The translations under genes and the position numbers were made by a program. From Chimonanthus salicifolius (Eukaryota > Streptophyta > Magnoliopsida > Laurales > Calycanthaceae): a stretch of 64,000 nt of DNA. This document shows, piece by piece, positions 1 to 12,110 of this stretch; positions within the stretch are counted from its first letter, which is position 1, and each line of letters begins with the position of its first letter. The notes below the pieces were generated by a model. It searched no databases. It was not told the DNA's origin and was given only the letters and a program-made list of their open reading frames with translations. Where the stretch lies: positions 43,755,222 through 43,819,221 of the forward strand of contig CM023540.1 in NCBI GenBank assembly GCA_013350335.1, written 5' to 3'.

Positions 1-770
1 ATGGATAGATGATACTCACTGATGGAGAGTTACCAGGGATAGATGATGAATCCCATGGATGTTGTTCATATGGTAGACATATTGGATTTATGCCTAGATA
101 TTAATTATATGGTGGGCATATTAACCCCATGGTAGATATGGTGGTCTCATGGTAGACATATTGGTCTCATGATGGACGTGACGATTCTATGGATAGATAT
201 TATTTTCGCATGGATGGTTATTCCCATGGAGAGGTTTGTGACCATGGATGAGTATTGTATACTGTGGATAAATATTCCCACGGAGGGCATTGATTCCATA
301 GAGGATTGGACACATATTTAGAGTATTGTCCCCGATGATGGATGTATTTATGTTCGAGTGTAGGTCCCACGGTTGATGTTTATCCCATGTGTGACATTAA
401 CCCTATGGTTGACGGTGTTCCCATGGTTGGTATAGACTGGCTATTGGTTAGACCCGTGATAGATGAAATCTATTCTATTGATCAGGCCCATGATAAGGTA
501 ATTAGAATGTCTTGATGTGACATCTTGAATGGCACGGGTTAGTGCCATGAAATAAATGAATTGAGAATTAAGCAGGATCTGATCTCCATTGTGGTATGTA
601 AGCAGTTGATAATTCAGTTCGATCAAATCAAAGGTCCAATAAGTCCTACGATCCGTAGGGATCTCGGAACACGTGTAGGTTTCACGTGTTTGGACTATGA
701 GTTATGCATGCTTCAGAGTTAAAAAAAAATAATATTATTTCTAACGTGTTCGTTAGGTCGGGGTGTGACA
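1..770 (+). repeat. 5' LTR, 3' part only
   Basis: This is the downstream end of the left LTR. It contains the same short ATGGTAGAC-type repeat units as the right LTR and ends GGGGTGTGACA directly before the primer-binding site. The right copy ends GGGGCATGACA at 10554. The upstream part lies outside the window. Confidence 0.75.
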
Positions 771-772
771 GT

Positions 773-784
773 TGGTATCAGAGC
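773..784 (+). other. Primer-binding site for initiator Met tRNA
   Basis: TGGTATCAGAGC lies three bases after the LTR end. It is the usual complement of the 3' end of plant initiator Met tRNA, where minus-strand DNA synthesis starts. It fixes the element's orientation as plus. Confidence 0.85.
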
Positions 785-3700
785 TTAGGCTCAATTTCCC
801 CGAGAATTGTGTGTATGGAGTTTGAAACTCTGATGAAAGCATGAGATTGTTTTGAGTCACAATGGGGTGAGCAAGATTTTGAGTGAGGCTGGGACCTCCT
901 CTTGCCACCAGATTTAAGCAACTAATGTTTAGACCGTACTTCGGATGGGATGACAAGAGTGATATTACAGCATTAGCTGGACCAATGAGGGTTGCACTCA
1001 CGTGGACCCTGAGTTGTGTAGTGCTGGATCTGGTTGGACTTGGAAAGGTCACGAAGAAATGATTAAACTCCATGAGTGGAAAACTTTGGAATTTCCTTAG
1101 AATCATATGCAAACCACCTTGTGAGGTGTAGATGAACCTGTCTTCCCAGGAAGTAGAAGTGAGACCATTAGGCCGAGGGTCCTGTGATGGGGGTTTGATA
1201 GACCGGGTGATGATACGCTGGCAGGTAACCACCCAACAGACATCGGTGAGGTGAGTTTGTCACTGTTACCACGTTGGAGAAAGACTAGAAGGACATGTGT
1301 ATTTGTGTCATCGGTTGCAAATGACTGGTATTGTAAACCAGAATTTGCTTGAAATGCGACTTTTAGTCCAGACCAAGAGGTTGAGGCCTATAGTTGGTTA
1401 TAAAAAGTGGTAATGGTAGACCATTAAGTTTGTTTAGAAACGGTCTTTGACGACAGAGGGCATCCTCGTGAAGTGAGTCAGATTTGATTTATGACTCTAG
1501 AAGTCTGAGCCAAGGATTGTTGACTCGAAGGACTCAGGAGAGGTCGATAAAACCTTCAAGTGTGGTCCCTGAGGAAATGATGAATGGGTACAAGAGGCCA
1601 GACATATATACATATTTTCTAAGGAGAGTTCTCCTATGATGAGAGGGATTGTTTTCCCCAAATCTTTGAACACAGAGTACGTTGGCCCATGATATCAACG
1701 ATAGCGATGACCAGGCAATGTGATGCATTGTACTACAAGGCTTAATGTAGTGCACTTGGGTAAATCGTTTGAATACCCCTCATGTAGTGAGTAAGTGTTT
1801 AGAGCCTAGTTGCTCGTGTGAAAAATGCTAGCACCTTGTATGGATGGTTGTGGGCTAGTAAGATATCTTGGAATCCTTGGATTATTTATGCTCTCAATTG
1901 CACGATGGTTGGGATTGTTACTTCATGCCTTATGAGTAAAAAAATTGTATTTGTATATGGATTCCATTTTGTTTAATAATGTAATTATGATGTGAAAGGT
2001 ATGTTGAATTACCTTATGATGATTTGAGAGATGTGATTCTCTAGTATGATGGAGAAATTGATGTAGAATGAGAGCGCTTTGATTTGACATGAAAGGAGTA
2101 GTCTAGCTAGATATACTTTGTTGTATGGGAATCAGTTGGCATGGATATGAATGGCGAGGAACATTATGAAATGCAAAAGCCAAGCCATAGATGAAATTCC
2201 CAAGGAAATTGAAGTCTATCTCCTAATGTCAAATCGATATGGAATAGTAGTTGTGAATATATGTGGAAATTGCTATGCATGCTATTTTATTAGAAATCTA
2301 GCCATTATTTGATCAAATTGCTCATTATATCTACCATTGAATTCCATCTATATCACAAATTCAAATTGGACCCAGAAGTCGGTAAACTTTGAAGTGAAGA
2401 AGAGGAATGTGTAGATTGAGCATTTGGATATTTTAACACTATAGTGGAGTGGTTGTCAAATGTAAAGAGAAGATATGAGTATAATACCTCCCACATTGGA
2501 ACTCCCTAGTGTAGTAGATGTACTCCTTGTTGGAGATTGATGTGTGATATCTTTTAATGAGGGGTGTCGTAACAGTCCGGCCCATAAAAAAGGGCTTGGG
2601 GCTCGGCCCAGCAAGATACTGTCCGCTTTAGGCACACACACGCACACACGTGCACATGCGTGAGCCCGCACGATTTTTTGATCGGACCCGACCCAAGTCC
2701 GATTCCAAAACGGGTCTTGCTGTTTTGAGGGAGCAAGGCTACTTATAAACCCCCTCTCAAACTCCTCAGCTTCTGATGTGGGACTTTCCACAACTCCCAC
2801 CCACTGCTAGGCTGTCGGATTCGACTGGCCCACTCTCCTGGCCCATCCGATTGGGCCCGTTTCACTTGGATCAGCCTATCTAGGGCCTAGCTTCTGGTTC
2901 ATGAGTCAGGATATCACAGGTATACCCTCGTGTTAATGATTCTTTCATCTCCTAGCCCCATGTTGGGCATTTGTAAGCAGGAGAACAGAGATAGATTCGT
3001 CTCAAGCATTCCTCCCTCTCAAATTTTCTCTCTCCAAAGGTAATTCTTTCGCTCTTCCACCTTCTTTGGTATTTTTATTCGGATATTCCTGGGTGAAATG
3101 GATCTTGGAAGCGATGTTTATGTGGAAAGGAGAAATATCCATGCATTTGAGTAGGGAGTTGGTGTTTAAAGCTTTGCAGGGGTTAGACTATCGTTGTTAT
3201 GAGATGGTATCATGATTTGCATAGCCTTTCTTATATCCCATTCCATATAGAACCATGTGGTACAAGTGGACGTGGTTGGGATTTTGCTTTAGTGGTAAAT
3301 TATGTCGCGATTGGAGTGGGGGAAACAACGTGCAATTGACCGTTTGAGGGATTAGACCCCTTCTATCGATGGTCACCTATGAGTATATTGTAGCATTTTC
3401 TACATTTCTGTGTTGCAGTCGCATAGCTTTGTCCACGTTGAATACATGTCGAGCCGCTTTGCGTAGGTCACATCTGTATGTGATTTTTGAGCCCATGAGC
3501 TTGTGTGCATTTGATGTTGGTGATTATTTATGGTGAGTCGGTGACAAGTTGGAGTTAATACTTGCTCGAGATAAGCCCTAGGATCACTTTTGGTGGCTTG
3601 GGTTGTATGAGTACTCGTGAAGCAATGGAATACTTTTTTAGTTTTCTGACCACTATTGTTGGCAAGCACGATTTTGTGTATGGTTGTGATGTGATTTGTT

Positions 3701-4308
3701 AAAAAAAATATTAATCTCTAGATTATTTATTGTAGAGCGCCGAGAGTTAGTGATCTCTCATTCTTAGGATTAGATATGGATATCTCGAACTCTTTGATGT
3801 TGTTGTTTGGAGGTTTGTGAGACTCCTAGTTCGGTTGAGTACCATGAAGAGATGTACCCAAATTTTGTATACCCTATGTTGAGTTGTAGGATCATATAGT
3901 CCACATGAGGATGCTTGTTTTAGTTCAAGATGTCGATTTTAGTGTGATGTGACACTACTTCACATGTGAGCCACGTGAGAGGGCAATTTATTTGAGTGAT
4001 GAGCATGCCCCGTATTGTTCACGTTTGATGTGTATTGTAGTTAGCATCGCCAAATGAGTTATGAATATTTATTTGCCACGTGTTGAGTTGCTATATGAGA
4101 GCCATTATGTAGGCATTATTGCATTGTCTACGTGTGATGTGAGCATGTTGATGACTTAGTAGTCGAGTCTAGAATGACTTTTGATCAATAGCTAACTTTG
4201 GAAGATCCTTTGGGTGAAGCTCTATGAGACTTGTGAATGTTGAGAGCTTACCCGGAGCCCTAGAATGATTGAATTTCAAGGGGCGAAATTCTTTTAAGGG
4301 TGGTGGAA
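785..4308 (+). other. Non-coding interior of the gypsy-like element
   Basis: No frame on either strand gives a protein I recognise; the open frames are short and mostly antisense. The stretch holds one TRIM-like solo LTR (2565-2918). A T/C-rich piece at about 3000-3060 resembles a plant leader. It ends with a purine-rich tract (TTTTAAGGGTGGTGGAA) of the kind found next to gypsy 3' LTRs. Confidence 0.55.
2565..2918 (-). mobile_element. Solo LTR related to the TRIM family at 11310-11986
   Basis: The segment opens TGTCGTAACAGTCC and closes GATATCACA, like the LTRs at 11310-11593 and 11703-11986 (TGTAACGACC to GATATCACA). All share an internal CACACACGCACAC-type stretch, a TAAACCCC motif and a final GATATCACA. 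It is about 354 bp. No clean 5-bp target duplication is visible, so the left edge is uncertain. By analogy with the complete TRIM it reads on the minus strand. Confidence 0.6.
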
Positions 4309-5570
4309 TATAATGGCTCATGTCAACGAAATAGTTTTGAGGGGAGTAAAATGTAATGGCTCAGTCAACGAAATGGTTATGGGAATAAGAGGATATAAGA
4401 ATCATACGATTTTACGATTTTCGATTCACACTCATATACCAATTTCAATACGATTCGAGTTCGATAACATTAGGTAAAATTGGATAATGCCATACACTTG
4501 GAGCATTGAGAATATTTGTAAAATTCCATACTCAGAAGGTAGTATGATAATATGTTTGAGTGAATGTTACTTTGTGCACATTCCAATGCATAGTTGTGTA
4601 AGGTTATGGTTTGACCTCCGTATGTGCCTATATATGATTAATGTGAATATATTGTATCAGATATATATGTATGATTTTTCCAAGTTCACTATGATTAGAT
4701 ATTTACTATGATTGAGAATTAATAGATTTATTATGTGTTAAAGTATGATAAAATGTATGATAAATCAAAATTTTCCAAGATGTGTAATGGTTATGAGTAA
4801 TGTATGTATCAAATGAATTATCATGATTATGATTAGAATTTTTAGATGGGTAACTCATATAATAAGAATAATGAATGTGTTTTAATGCCATACTTGGATT
4901 ATGCGATGATGTGTACATTACTAGTAGTTACCTATGTTGATAATGGTTGTGGTAGATCGACCTAACCATGTATAGAACGAATTTCCATGATTTGAAGAGG
5001 AACTTGATAAAGTGTTAGACTAAGTGATATGGGTGAGTTAAGTTCAAGTATCTTAGAACCCAATGGGGTTAACTTGTACTAAAATGGGGATGAGCTAGCG
5101 TGATGGAGAATGCATGAAATACAATATAAATGCTAAGAAAACCTTATTTTAGTTCTCCAAAGTAAAAGTATGACTAATTCCCCAATGTCAACTCAAATGT
5201 GAAAATGATGAATTACGGTTGATTTAATCCACTATGTGGTACGTAGGAAACTGAGAGCATTGTGCCTCAGCTCGATCAAAAGATGCATTGTGTCATCCAT
5301 TTATATTTAGGATGATATAAGATGTTGAGCAAATTGTGAAGGTATAAAGGAATTAGTGGGATATACCTTCCCTAATATAGACCCTAATGTTAGATGTTGG
5401 ATCCCTCGAATACTGCCCTAAGAGGTTATGATACCTTAGGAGTCCCGATATGATGAGACATATATGTTTGTTACTCGAGTAAAGCTTAGAGTTGCTGAGA
5501 GAACTATGAAAATTCTTGAAGATGGATAGATGAGGACTTTGGCACTGAGATGTATGTGACTAGGTCACTT

Positions 5571-5745
5571 GATTATATTGAGATGTGGTATGGGTGTGTC
5601 CCTCACTTGATATTGTTGATTGAGACATGGTATGAGTGCGTCCCTCACGTGATATTGATTATATTGAGACGTGGTATGGGTGTGTCCCTCACATGATATT
5701 GATAATTGAGACATTGTATGAGTATGTTCCTCACGTGATATTGAT
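5571..5745 (+). repeat. Minisatellite, about 45-bp unit, four copies
   Basis: Units read roughly GAGACGTGGTATGGGTGTGT, then CCCTCACGTGATATTGAT. Four diverged copies lie in tandem, and a further partial copy is near 5945-5985. It lies inside the 3' LTR. Confidence 0.7.
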
Positions 5746-6589
5746 AACATTGTGCCTTAGTCGGTTGAAAAAGGAAACCGTCCGATTAGTAGATCATTGT
5801 GTCTCACCTTGTTAAGTTAAAAGGATGATATAAGTATATAGGATTCCATGAGTAAGGCCTAAAGTAGCCGTGAGACCGTGGGAGCCTCGATATGAACATA
5901 CGGAGACTATAGCATTGAGATGTATATGTGACTTGGTCACTTGATATTGAGACTGTGGTATGGGTACGTCTCACACGTGGTTATGATGGTTGACTGACCA
6001 TTCCAGAAAGGTATTCGGGATGGTGGAGTCGGCTACGGAAACTTGGTCCCGTACGGGTGGCTGTCGAGGAGTAGGTCCCTCACATGCTACGAGCTGGAGG
6101 GCACTCTCACGACTATTTAGCACACTTGATGTGTGTTGATGCGTAGAGTTAGATACTATTTTACCCCACGGGAATGGTGCTAGTTTCGTTAGACGCGGTC
6201 CGACTGTCTTAGAGCTTGACTGCATCACCCTTGAGGTGAAGGGATGTAAGGCGAGGTAGGCTTGATCACACTAGTCGTGGGTCTCCCGCTTACGAAGTAA
6301 TGGGCCCTAAGTCTTGTTAGTGGTCGTAGGTATATTTATGATATGATATGAAGATTTGATAGTGTTGCCACAGTCACGTAGTGATTCATTCGAGTGTTGT
6401 TCTTATGGATAGAAGATTTCATGGTAGATGATGTGCCCCTGGATTAGTTATGCCCATGGATGGATTATATTCATGGATGGTTATTACCTATGGATAGATG
6501 ATACTCACTGATAGAGTGTTACCAGGGATGGATGTGTATACCTATGGATGATGATTCCCATGGTGGTGCTTGGATGTTGGTCTTAGGGT

Positions 6590-6860
6590 AACTTCTTGGT
6601 CTCATGGTAGACGTATTGGTCTTATGTTAGACATGTTGGTCGCATGGTAGACGTATTGGTATTATGATGGATATGTTTGTCCCATAATAGACGTATAGTC
6701 TTATGTTAGACATATTAGTCCCGGGATAGATGCATTAGCATTATGGTGGACATGTTGGTCTCATGGTACACGTATTGGTATTATGGTGGACATGTTGGTC
6801 TCATAGTAGACGTATTGGTTTTATGTTAGACATGTTGGTCCTTTGATAGACATATTGGTT
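6590..6860 (+). repeat. Minisatellite, about 20-21-bp unit
   Basis: Repeated ATGGTAGACGTATTGGTCTT-like units alternate in two flavours (GACGTATTGG and GACATGTTGG) for about 270 bp. Related units occur at 120-180, 7040-7077 and 9968-9990, so the array is part of both LTRs. Confidence 0.75.
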
Positions 6861-8399
6861 CTACGAATGTATAAGTTATACACATGGAGTGATTATATTC
6901 ATGGATGGTTATTACCCATGGATAGATGATACTCACTGATGGAGAGTTACCAAGGATGGATGATGAATCCCATGGATAGTTGTTCCCATGATAGACATAT
7001 TGGATTCATGCCTAAATATTAATTATATGGTGGGCATATTGACCCCATGATAGATATAGTGGTCCCATGGTAGACGTTGTAATGGCCCCAACCCAGAAGT
7101 CGGCCCAGAACGTTACTGATTTTTTTTTTTTAAATTAATCTCACAGACTTATAACTGGGTTGGATCAAAAGATACGCATAGAAATAAAAGCCACACATAT
7201 TCTCAACATATGGATTCAGACATAAACCATAAACCTACCCATATGTAAACACATATCATACAATCAAATATTTCCATAACGAAATAAATCTTATACAAAT
7301 CAAAGTAACTGCAGTCACATAATGGTTTATACAAGCCAAATTAAAACAAGTACCACAAGCGGTGCTTTACAAAATATAAGGTTTCAAAGAACCAAAAGAT
7401 AACAAGAAGTTCCCGCCCTTGGGAAACCCAAAACAACACAACAGCTTATACAGCCTAAGTTTGATACAGAGGTTCCTTCTCCTCGAATACATCTCCTGAA
7501 ATGTGAGTAGTATGATCTAACTAATCCAGTGAAAGAACATAACAATGCAATGTACAGAATATTAGATTATCCAAAATTAACATAATAGTTTTATCTTGTC
7601 CAAAAATCTAATCAGTAATTCCATAACTGCTGACATCCACCGTAACACCTAGACACTACGCTGAGACCATTAATATTAAGTCCTGACACGGTTAAAATAC
7701 AATCCTTGAAAGTACATCTCCGACGCACACAAGGCCGGTACTGACACTCTCGAGGTCAGCAACTGACACACCTGGTCCAGTAGACGTAAACCGACACGGA
7801 TAAGGCCGGTAATAGTTCAGTAGTTAAGGGTATGTGGAAGCAGTATTGACATCAGTCATAGCTCATAAGCATCATCATATATGATTAACATCATAAATAT
7901 CCATAAGCACTCTTCACAATAGTGTATCATGTCTAGGCATATAAGTGGGTTCAGTCAAAACATATCATTGAAATCACTCATTACACTAGATCTTTTTTAA
8001 CCTGATTTACTCTTATTGCAAGGTTAAGTCTTCTCACCGAGAATGTGTGGTATCGAAGTATCTGTTAAGCATGCAAACAAATAGACAATTAAAAGCAATA
8101 CATACTCATAGTATTTCAAATCTTTCTATCCCATTTTCTGGAAATCACTAGGGAAAATGGAACTGGGTCTCCTATTTGATTACTAATAATTTTAAATTAC
8201 AATAATCAACAATATATAATAGGGTGCTCAGGCCACTTCTCATATTGTCTTTTAGACATGACCAGGTTGACTGTTTTGAGTTAGGCCTAAAGGTATAAGG
8301 TGCTTAGGTCATTTCTCTTATAGCCAGTTAGGCCTAGAGGTCACACAGTACCCGAACCCTTCTTTTCTACCGAGCGGCGAAGGAAATCGCTCAGCTATA

Positions 8400-8660
8400 G
8401 AACCTTCGGAACTTCCGAGGCTTCAGGTCTCGGAACTTCCGAGGGGGGTTTCGAACAAAATCGGCAAAACAGAGAAATCAGTGAGTCTCGGTGTGTCTCG
8501 GAACCTGCCGAGGGAAGCTCGGAACTTCCGAACAGTTCGGCTCTTCCAAACAGTTTCGGAACATCCCGGTAGCAGAGGCAGAGAGAAAATTGGCCTCTGG
8601 ACACTTCGGAACCCCGGACTGAAGTTCGGAACTTCCGAAGCCCAACTCTCAAACCTTCCA
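8400..8660. repeat. Cluster of TTCGGAACTTCCGAA-type short palindromes
   Basis: At least five near-copies of CGGAACTTCCG (an inverted repeat around one central base) occur in about 260 bp. The stretch is GC-rich compared with its surroundings. It lies inside the solo LTR and may be a decayed internal repeat or a regulatory cluster of that LTR. Confidence 0.6.
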
Positions 8661-9117
8661 AGAGTCATCTTCCTCCTCTGTCTGCAGCAGTAGACAGTAA
8701 CTGCAGCGGCTATGTGAAATACGAATCTAAAAACAGTGGGTTTTCTGGGTTCATTTTTCACATCGAACAGGTCATATAGACTCCTTAATGAGTCCTCTTA
8801 ACAAAGGGAATAATTTAAAACATTAACACTGGTTTAAAACATTAGATTTTAACAAGAAAACCAATGTAACACAAGAAAATCTGAGTTTCCCTTAGAACTT
8901 CAAATCTATTTTAAACACTTAAATCTTAATCAATTTTACTTCTGTTTGATTCTAAACCGACTAGAATTTGAAAAGGAACACAAAGGTTACCTTCACTTCA
9001 CCTCTTGGGTCGAAATTCTGAAATTTGAAAAATCTTCCACTTAACTGCTCATGGTGAAAGGTTTGAAAAACAGAGAGAGAGATGGTTTGATTTCTAGCTG
9101 ACTTGATTTCTAAGTAA

Positions 9118-9133
9118 GGGGGGGGGGGGGGGG
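9118..9133. repeat. Poly-G run, 16 bases
   Basis: An uninterrupted run of G on the plus strand inside the solo LTR. Its exact length may suffer from sequencing slippage. Confidence 0.85.
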
Positions 9134-10554
9134 TTTGAAACCAGTTAAGAGATGGTAGAAATTTATAACCCTCCAGCATGGCCAGGTGAAGGACACATCA
9201 CCGGCAGCCCACGGGCGTTGCATGGAGTCGACGCCAACTTCTAGCCAAGTTGAAGCAGTAAGCAGTAAAAAAAATTTTGCAAATAAATTCTTCAAGGGAT
9301 TTTTGCAAATAAGTCCATTTTTATCTTAATTGAATTTTAACTAAAACCATGATTTAAATAACTTAATTAATTTAATCCAAGTTAACAAAAACGTTGGATT
9401 TTATAGACTCTAATCATCATAAAATTTTGGAGAATTAAATTTCATTAAAAACCATAGATTTAAATAAAATTTATATTTTGACACTATTTACTTAATTTAA
9501 TTTGTATTTAATAAAAGGTTTTAAAAGCCTTTATTTTCAAAATTTGAAGAAATAAACTAAACAATTATAAAAAGGTCTAGAATCACATATTTTTCTTAAA
9601 ATTTTCTTGTTTCTGAAATTGTCTAAAAATATTTATTTTCTTCTCTTTCGGGGTCTTTTCGGGTAGTTTTAAATAACATTTTCTGAAAATAATATAATAC
9701 TGTAATTATAAATTAAAATTCCTTAATTAAGGAAGTCAATATTATTAAAAAATAATCAAATAATTACATAAATAGTAAAAATAACATCGATAAATGTTAA
9801 ATTACCATTTTGCCCTTCTAACTAGACGAGCTGGATCATCGAGCTTTCAAGCTCTGACTAGGCCAACCATGGGCTTTTCATAAAGCCTTAACCGTAATCT
9901 TCAAGATCAACTGTTCAAAGTATGATTTCTCATATTGATTACGCCTAATTTGGGTCAAGGTACTACAGACGTATTGGTCTCATGGTGGACGTGACGGTTC
10001 TATCGATAGATATTATTTGTGACCAGGGATGAATATTCTATACCTTGGATAGATATTCCCACAGAAGGCATTGATTCTATAGAGGATTGGACCCATATTT
10101 AGAGTATTGTCCCCGATGAGGGATGTATTTATGTTCGGGGTATAGGTCCCATAGGTTGATGTTTATCCCATGTGTGACATTAACTCTATGGTTGACAGGT
10201 GTTCTCATAGTTGGTATAGACCCGTTATTGGCTAGACCCATGATAGATGAGATATATTCTATTGATGAGGCCCATGATAGGATAATTAGAATGTCTTGAT
10301 GTGACATCAAGAATAAGACAGGGTTAGTAGCATGAAATAAATGAATTGAGAACTACGCAAGATCTGATCTCCATTGGAATACGTAGGCAGCTGATAATTC
10401 AGTTCGATCAAATCAAGGGTCCAATAAGTCCTAGGATCCGTAGAGATCTCGGAACACGTGTAGGTGTCACGTGTTTGGACTATGAGTTATGCATGCTTTA
10501 GAATAAAAAAAATAGTATTGTTTCCCACGTGTCCGTTGGGTTCGGGGCATGACA

Positions 10555-11309
10555 GTTTTAAAATAGATTGGATTATAGGTGGTTCAAATCAAAGCTGACC
10601 CTGGCTATAAGCTGCGTAGGCCTGCTGCCTAGGGATCCCAAAATAGGTCTAAAAAATAACCTGCAGTAGGACCCTTGAGATTTTAAGGTATCTCAGGGCC
10701 GGCACTGGTTCAAATACAAATTGGACTACTAGATCAAGAAAATAGTGACTAAACTTTAATAGAGTTAGACTAGGATTTGCTTTCAATCGAACTCACTTGC
10801 CCTATGCTGCATCCCTAGGTAATTGTATCATAACCAAGGTAAAGTATGATGAAGGTTTTTGGTTGAAACTGTGAGATCTTTTGGAGGTCCTCATCACAAT
10901 TTGGATTGAGGTAAAATTTCTTCAAATTAGATTAAGGAAGATTTGAAAATTGACTTAATTGAAATTGAAAGAATCTAATTCCAATTTCACCCAATGAATT
11001 CATTTTACAATCCTTAGAATTCCAAAAATTCAAAATATTCACCAAAGTTGCAATAGTTTTCATTAAAATAAATTATAAAAATACAAAGCTTGTATGAATT
11101 ATCCAACCAAATTTTATTCTGAAAAGAAATTGAATATAACCCAAATATCACTAGGAAAATTTAACATCATGCAAATCATCTCAATAAATATAAAATTAAT
11201 TAAATGCACAAAACATAATGGAAACTCGAGCATAAAGTTAAAATAGAACTTGCATTAAGCACAGGAGAACAATTGAACTGAGATGCTCTATATCACATAA
11301 GACTAAAAC
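10555..11309. other. Intergenic stretch, no gene seen
   Basis: AT-rich DNA follows the gypsy 3' LTR. A CAGGGCCGGC motif near 10684 resembles ends of some plant hAT elements, but no partner end or target duplication was found. Confidence 0.4.
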
Positions 11310-11986
11310 TGTAACGACCCGACCCGTGAACAGAGCTTAGGGTCCAACTCAGTGGAAATTGTCCGCTTTGGGTCTTGCACGTGCACACACACGCACACGC
11401 GCGAGCCCGTACGAGTTTGCTCTAGGCCTAGCTCACAAAGGACAAGCCCAAAATGCATCCACTGGATTGAAGGAGTCCAAACACTAATAAACCCCTCCTC
11501 TCCTTTCTTAACTTCCAATGTGGAACTCTCCCCACTGTCACCGCCAACCGATCGGTGATTGCATGACTTCTCCGGACGGTTTGGGATATCACAATCCACC
11601 ACCCTAAAGCCCAGAGACGTCCCCGACTCGACACACACAACTAACGGAAGTCAGAAGGCCCATACAATCCGAGTGTAGAACCCGGAGCTCTAATACCAAA
11701 TTTGTAACGACCCGACCAGTGAACAGAGCTTAGGGTCCAACTCAGTGGAAATTGTCCGCTTTGGGCCTCGCACGTGCACACACACGTACACGCGCGAGCC
11801 CGCACCAGGTTGCTCTAGGCCTAGCTCACAAAGGATAGGCCCAAAACGCGTCCACTGGATTGAAGGAGTCCAAACACTAATAAACCCCTCCTCTCCTTCC
11901 TTGACTTCCGATGTGGAACTCTCCCCACTGTCACCCCCGACCGGTCGGTGACGGCATGACTTCTCCGGGCAGGTCGAGATATCACA
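11310..11986 (-). mobile_element. Complete TRIM retrotransposon
   Basis: Two 284-bp direct repeats (11310-11593 and 11703-11986), each TG...CA, flank a 109-bp interior. On the minus strand TTTGGTATTAGAGCTC (about 11685-11700) lies next to the right repeat and is a Met-tRNA primer site with one change from TGGTATCAGAGC. AGGGTGGTGGAT next to the left repeat is a polypurine tract. The whole unit is bounded by a perfect AAAAC duplication (11305-11309 and 11987-11991). With no coding room it must have moved using another element's enzymes. I see no 5S rRNA-like motif of the Cassandra type. Confidence 0.9.
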
Positions 11987-11999
11987 AAAACCCTAAGTG

Positions 12000-12110
12000 T
12001 GAGCCCACTACCCCTAGAGCACATGAAGGTTAGGTCATGAAAACTTATACCTGCAACCTCCCATTTCCTGAAGCGGGAGGCAATCAGTTGAGTTACACCC
12101 ATTTTAGATG
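12000..12110 (-). mobile_element. SINE relic (tRNA-derived), probable
   Basis: CCCACTACCCCTAGAGCACA, then a CTGCAACCTCCCATT stretch and a GAGGCAATCAGTTGAGTTACA stretch resemble a minus-strand tRNA-derived SINE. Similar pieces occur near 25430-25540 and 34020-34080. No intact ends were found. Confidence 0.35.

Larger units (their letters stand above)
7078..9967. mobile_element. Solo LTR, 2.9 kb, nested in the gypsy 3' LTR
   Basis: The segment starts TGTAATGGCC and ends TACTACA (TG...CA). It is flanked by a perfect 5-bp duplication, GACGT at 7073-7077 and 9968-9972. Joining the flanks restores the repeat unit seen uninterrupted in the left LTR at about 150-180. No second LTR, primer site or coding frame is present, so it is a solo LTR left by recombination. 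Its start resembles the host LTR's TGTAATGGCTC, which hints at a related gypsy family. Confidence 0.85.
1..10554 (+). mobile_element. Degenerate Ty3/gypsy-like LTR retrotransposon, 5' end cut by window
   Basis: The block at 1-770 recurs at about 6919-7077 plus 9973-10554, giving two LTR copies that both end in TGACA. A Met-tRNA-type primer site follows the first copy. A purine-rich stretch at about 4291-4308, preceded by a gypsy-like GGGGCGAAATTC motif, precedes the second copy. The interior of about 3.5 kb has no recognisable gag or pol reading frame, so this is a long-decayed or non-autonomous (LARD-like) element. The class call rests on the PBS, the pre-LTR motif and the very long LTR (about 3.35 kb without the nested insert), not on protein similarity. 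Confidence 0.75.
4309..10554 (+). repeat. 3' LTR, split by a nested solo LTR
   Basis: The start is set by the polypurine tract and TATAATGGCTC, probably from TGTAATGGCTC. The same start recurs at 4352 after a short tandem duplication of about 43 bp. The end is GGGGCATGACA at 10554. Removing the 2,890-bp insert and one copy of its duplication leaves about 3.35 kb, long even for gypsy LTRs. Much of the length is short tandem repeats. Confidence 0.65.

Noticed and set aside
753..1232. 159-codon minus-strand frame at the start of the gypsy interior
   Set aside because: It is antisense to the element, covers the primer-binding site and has no domain signature.
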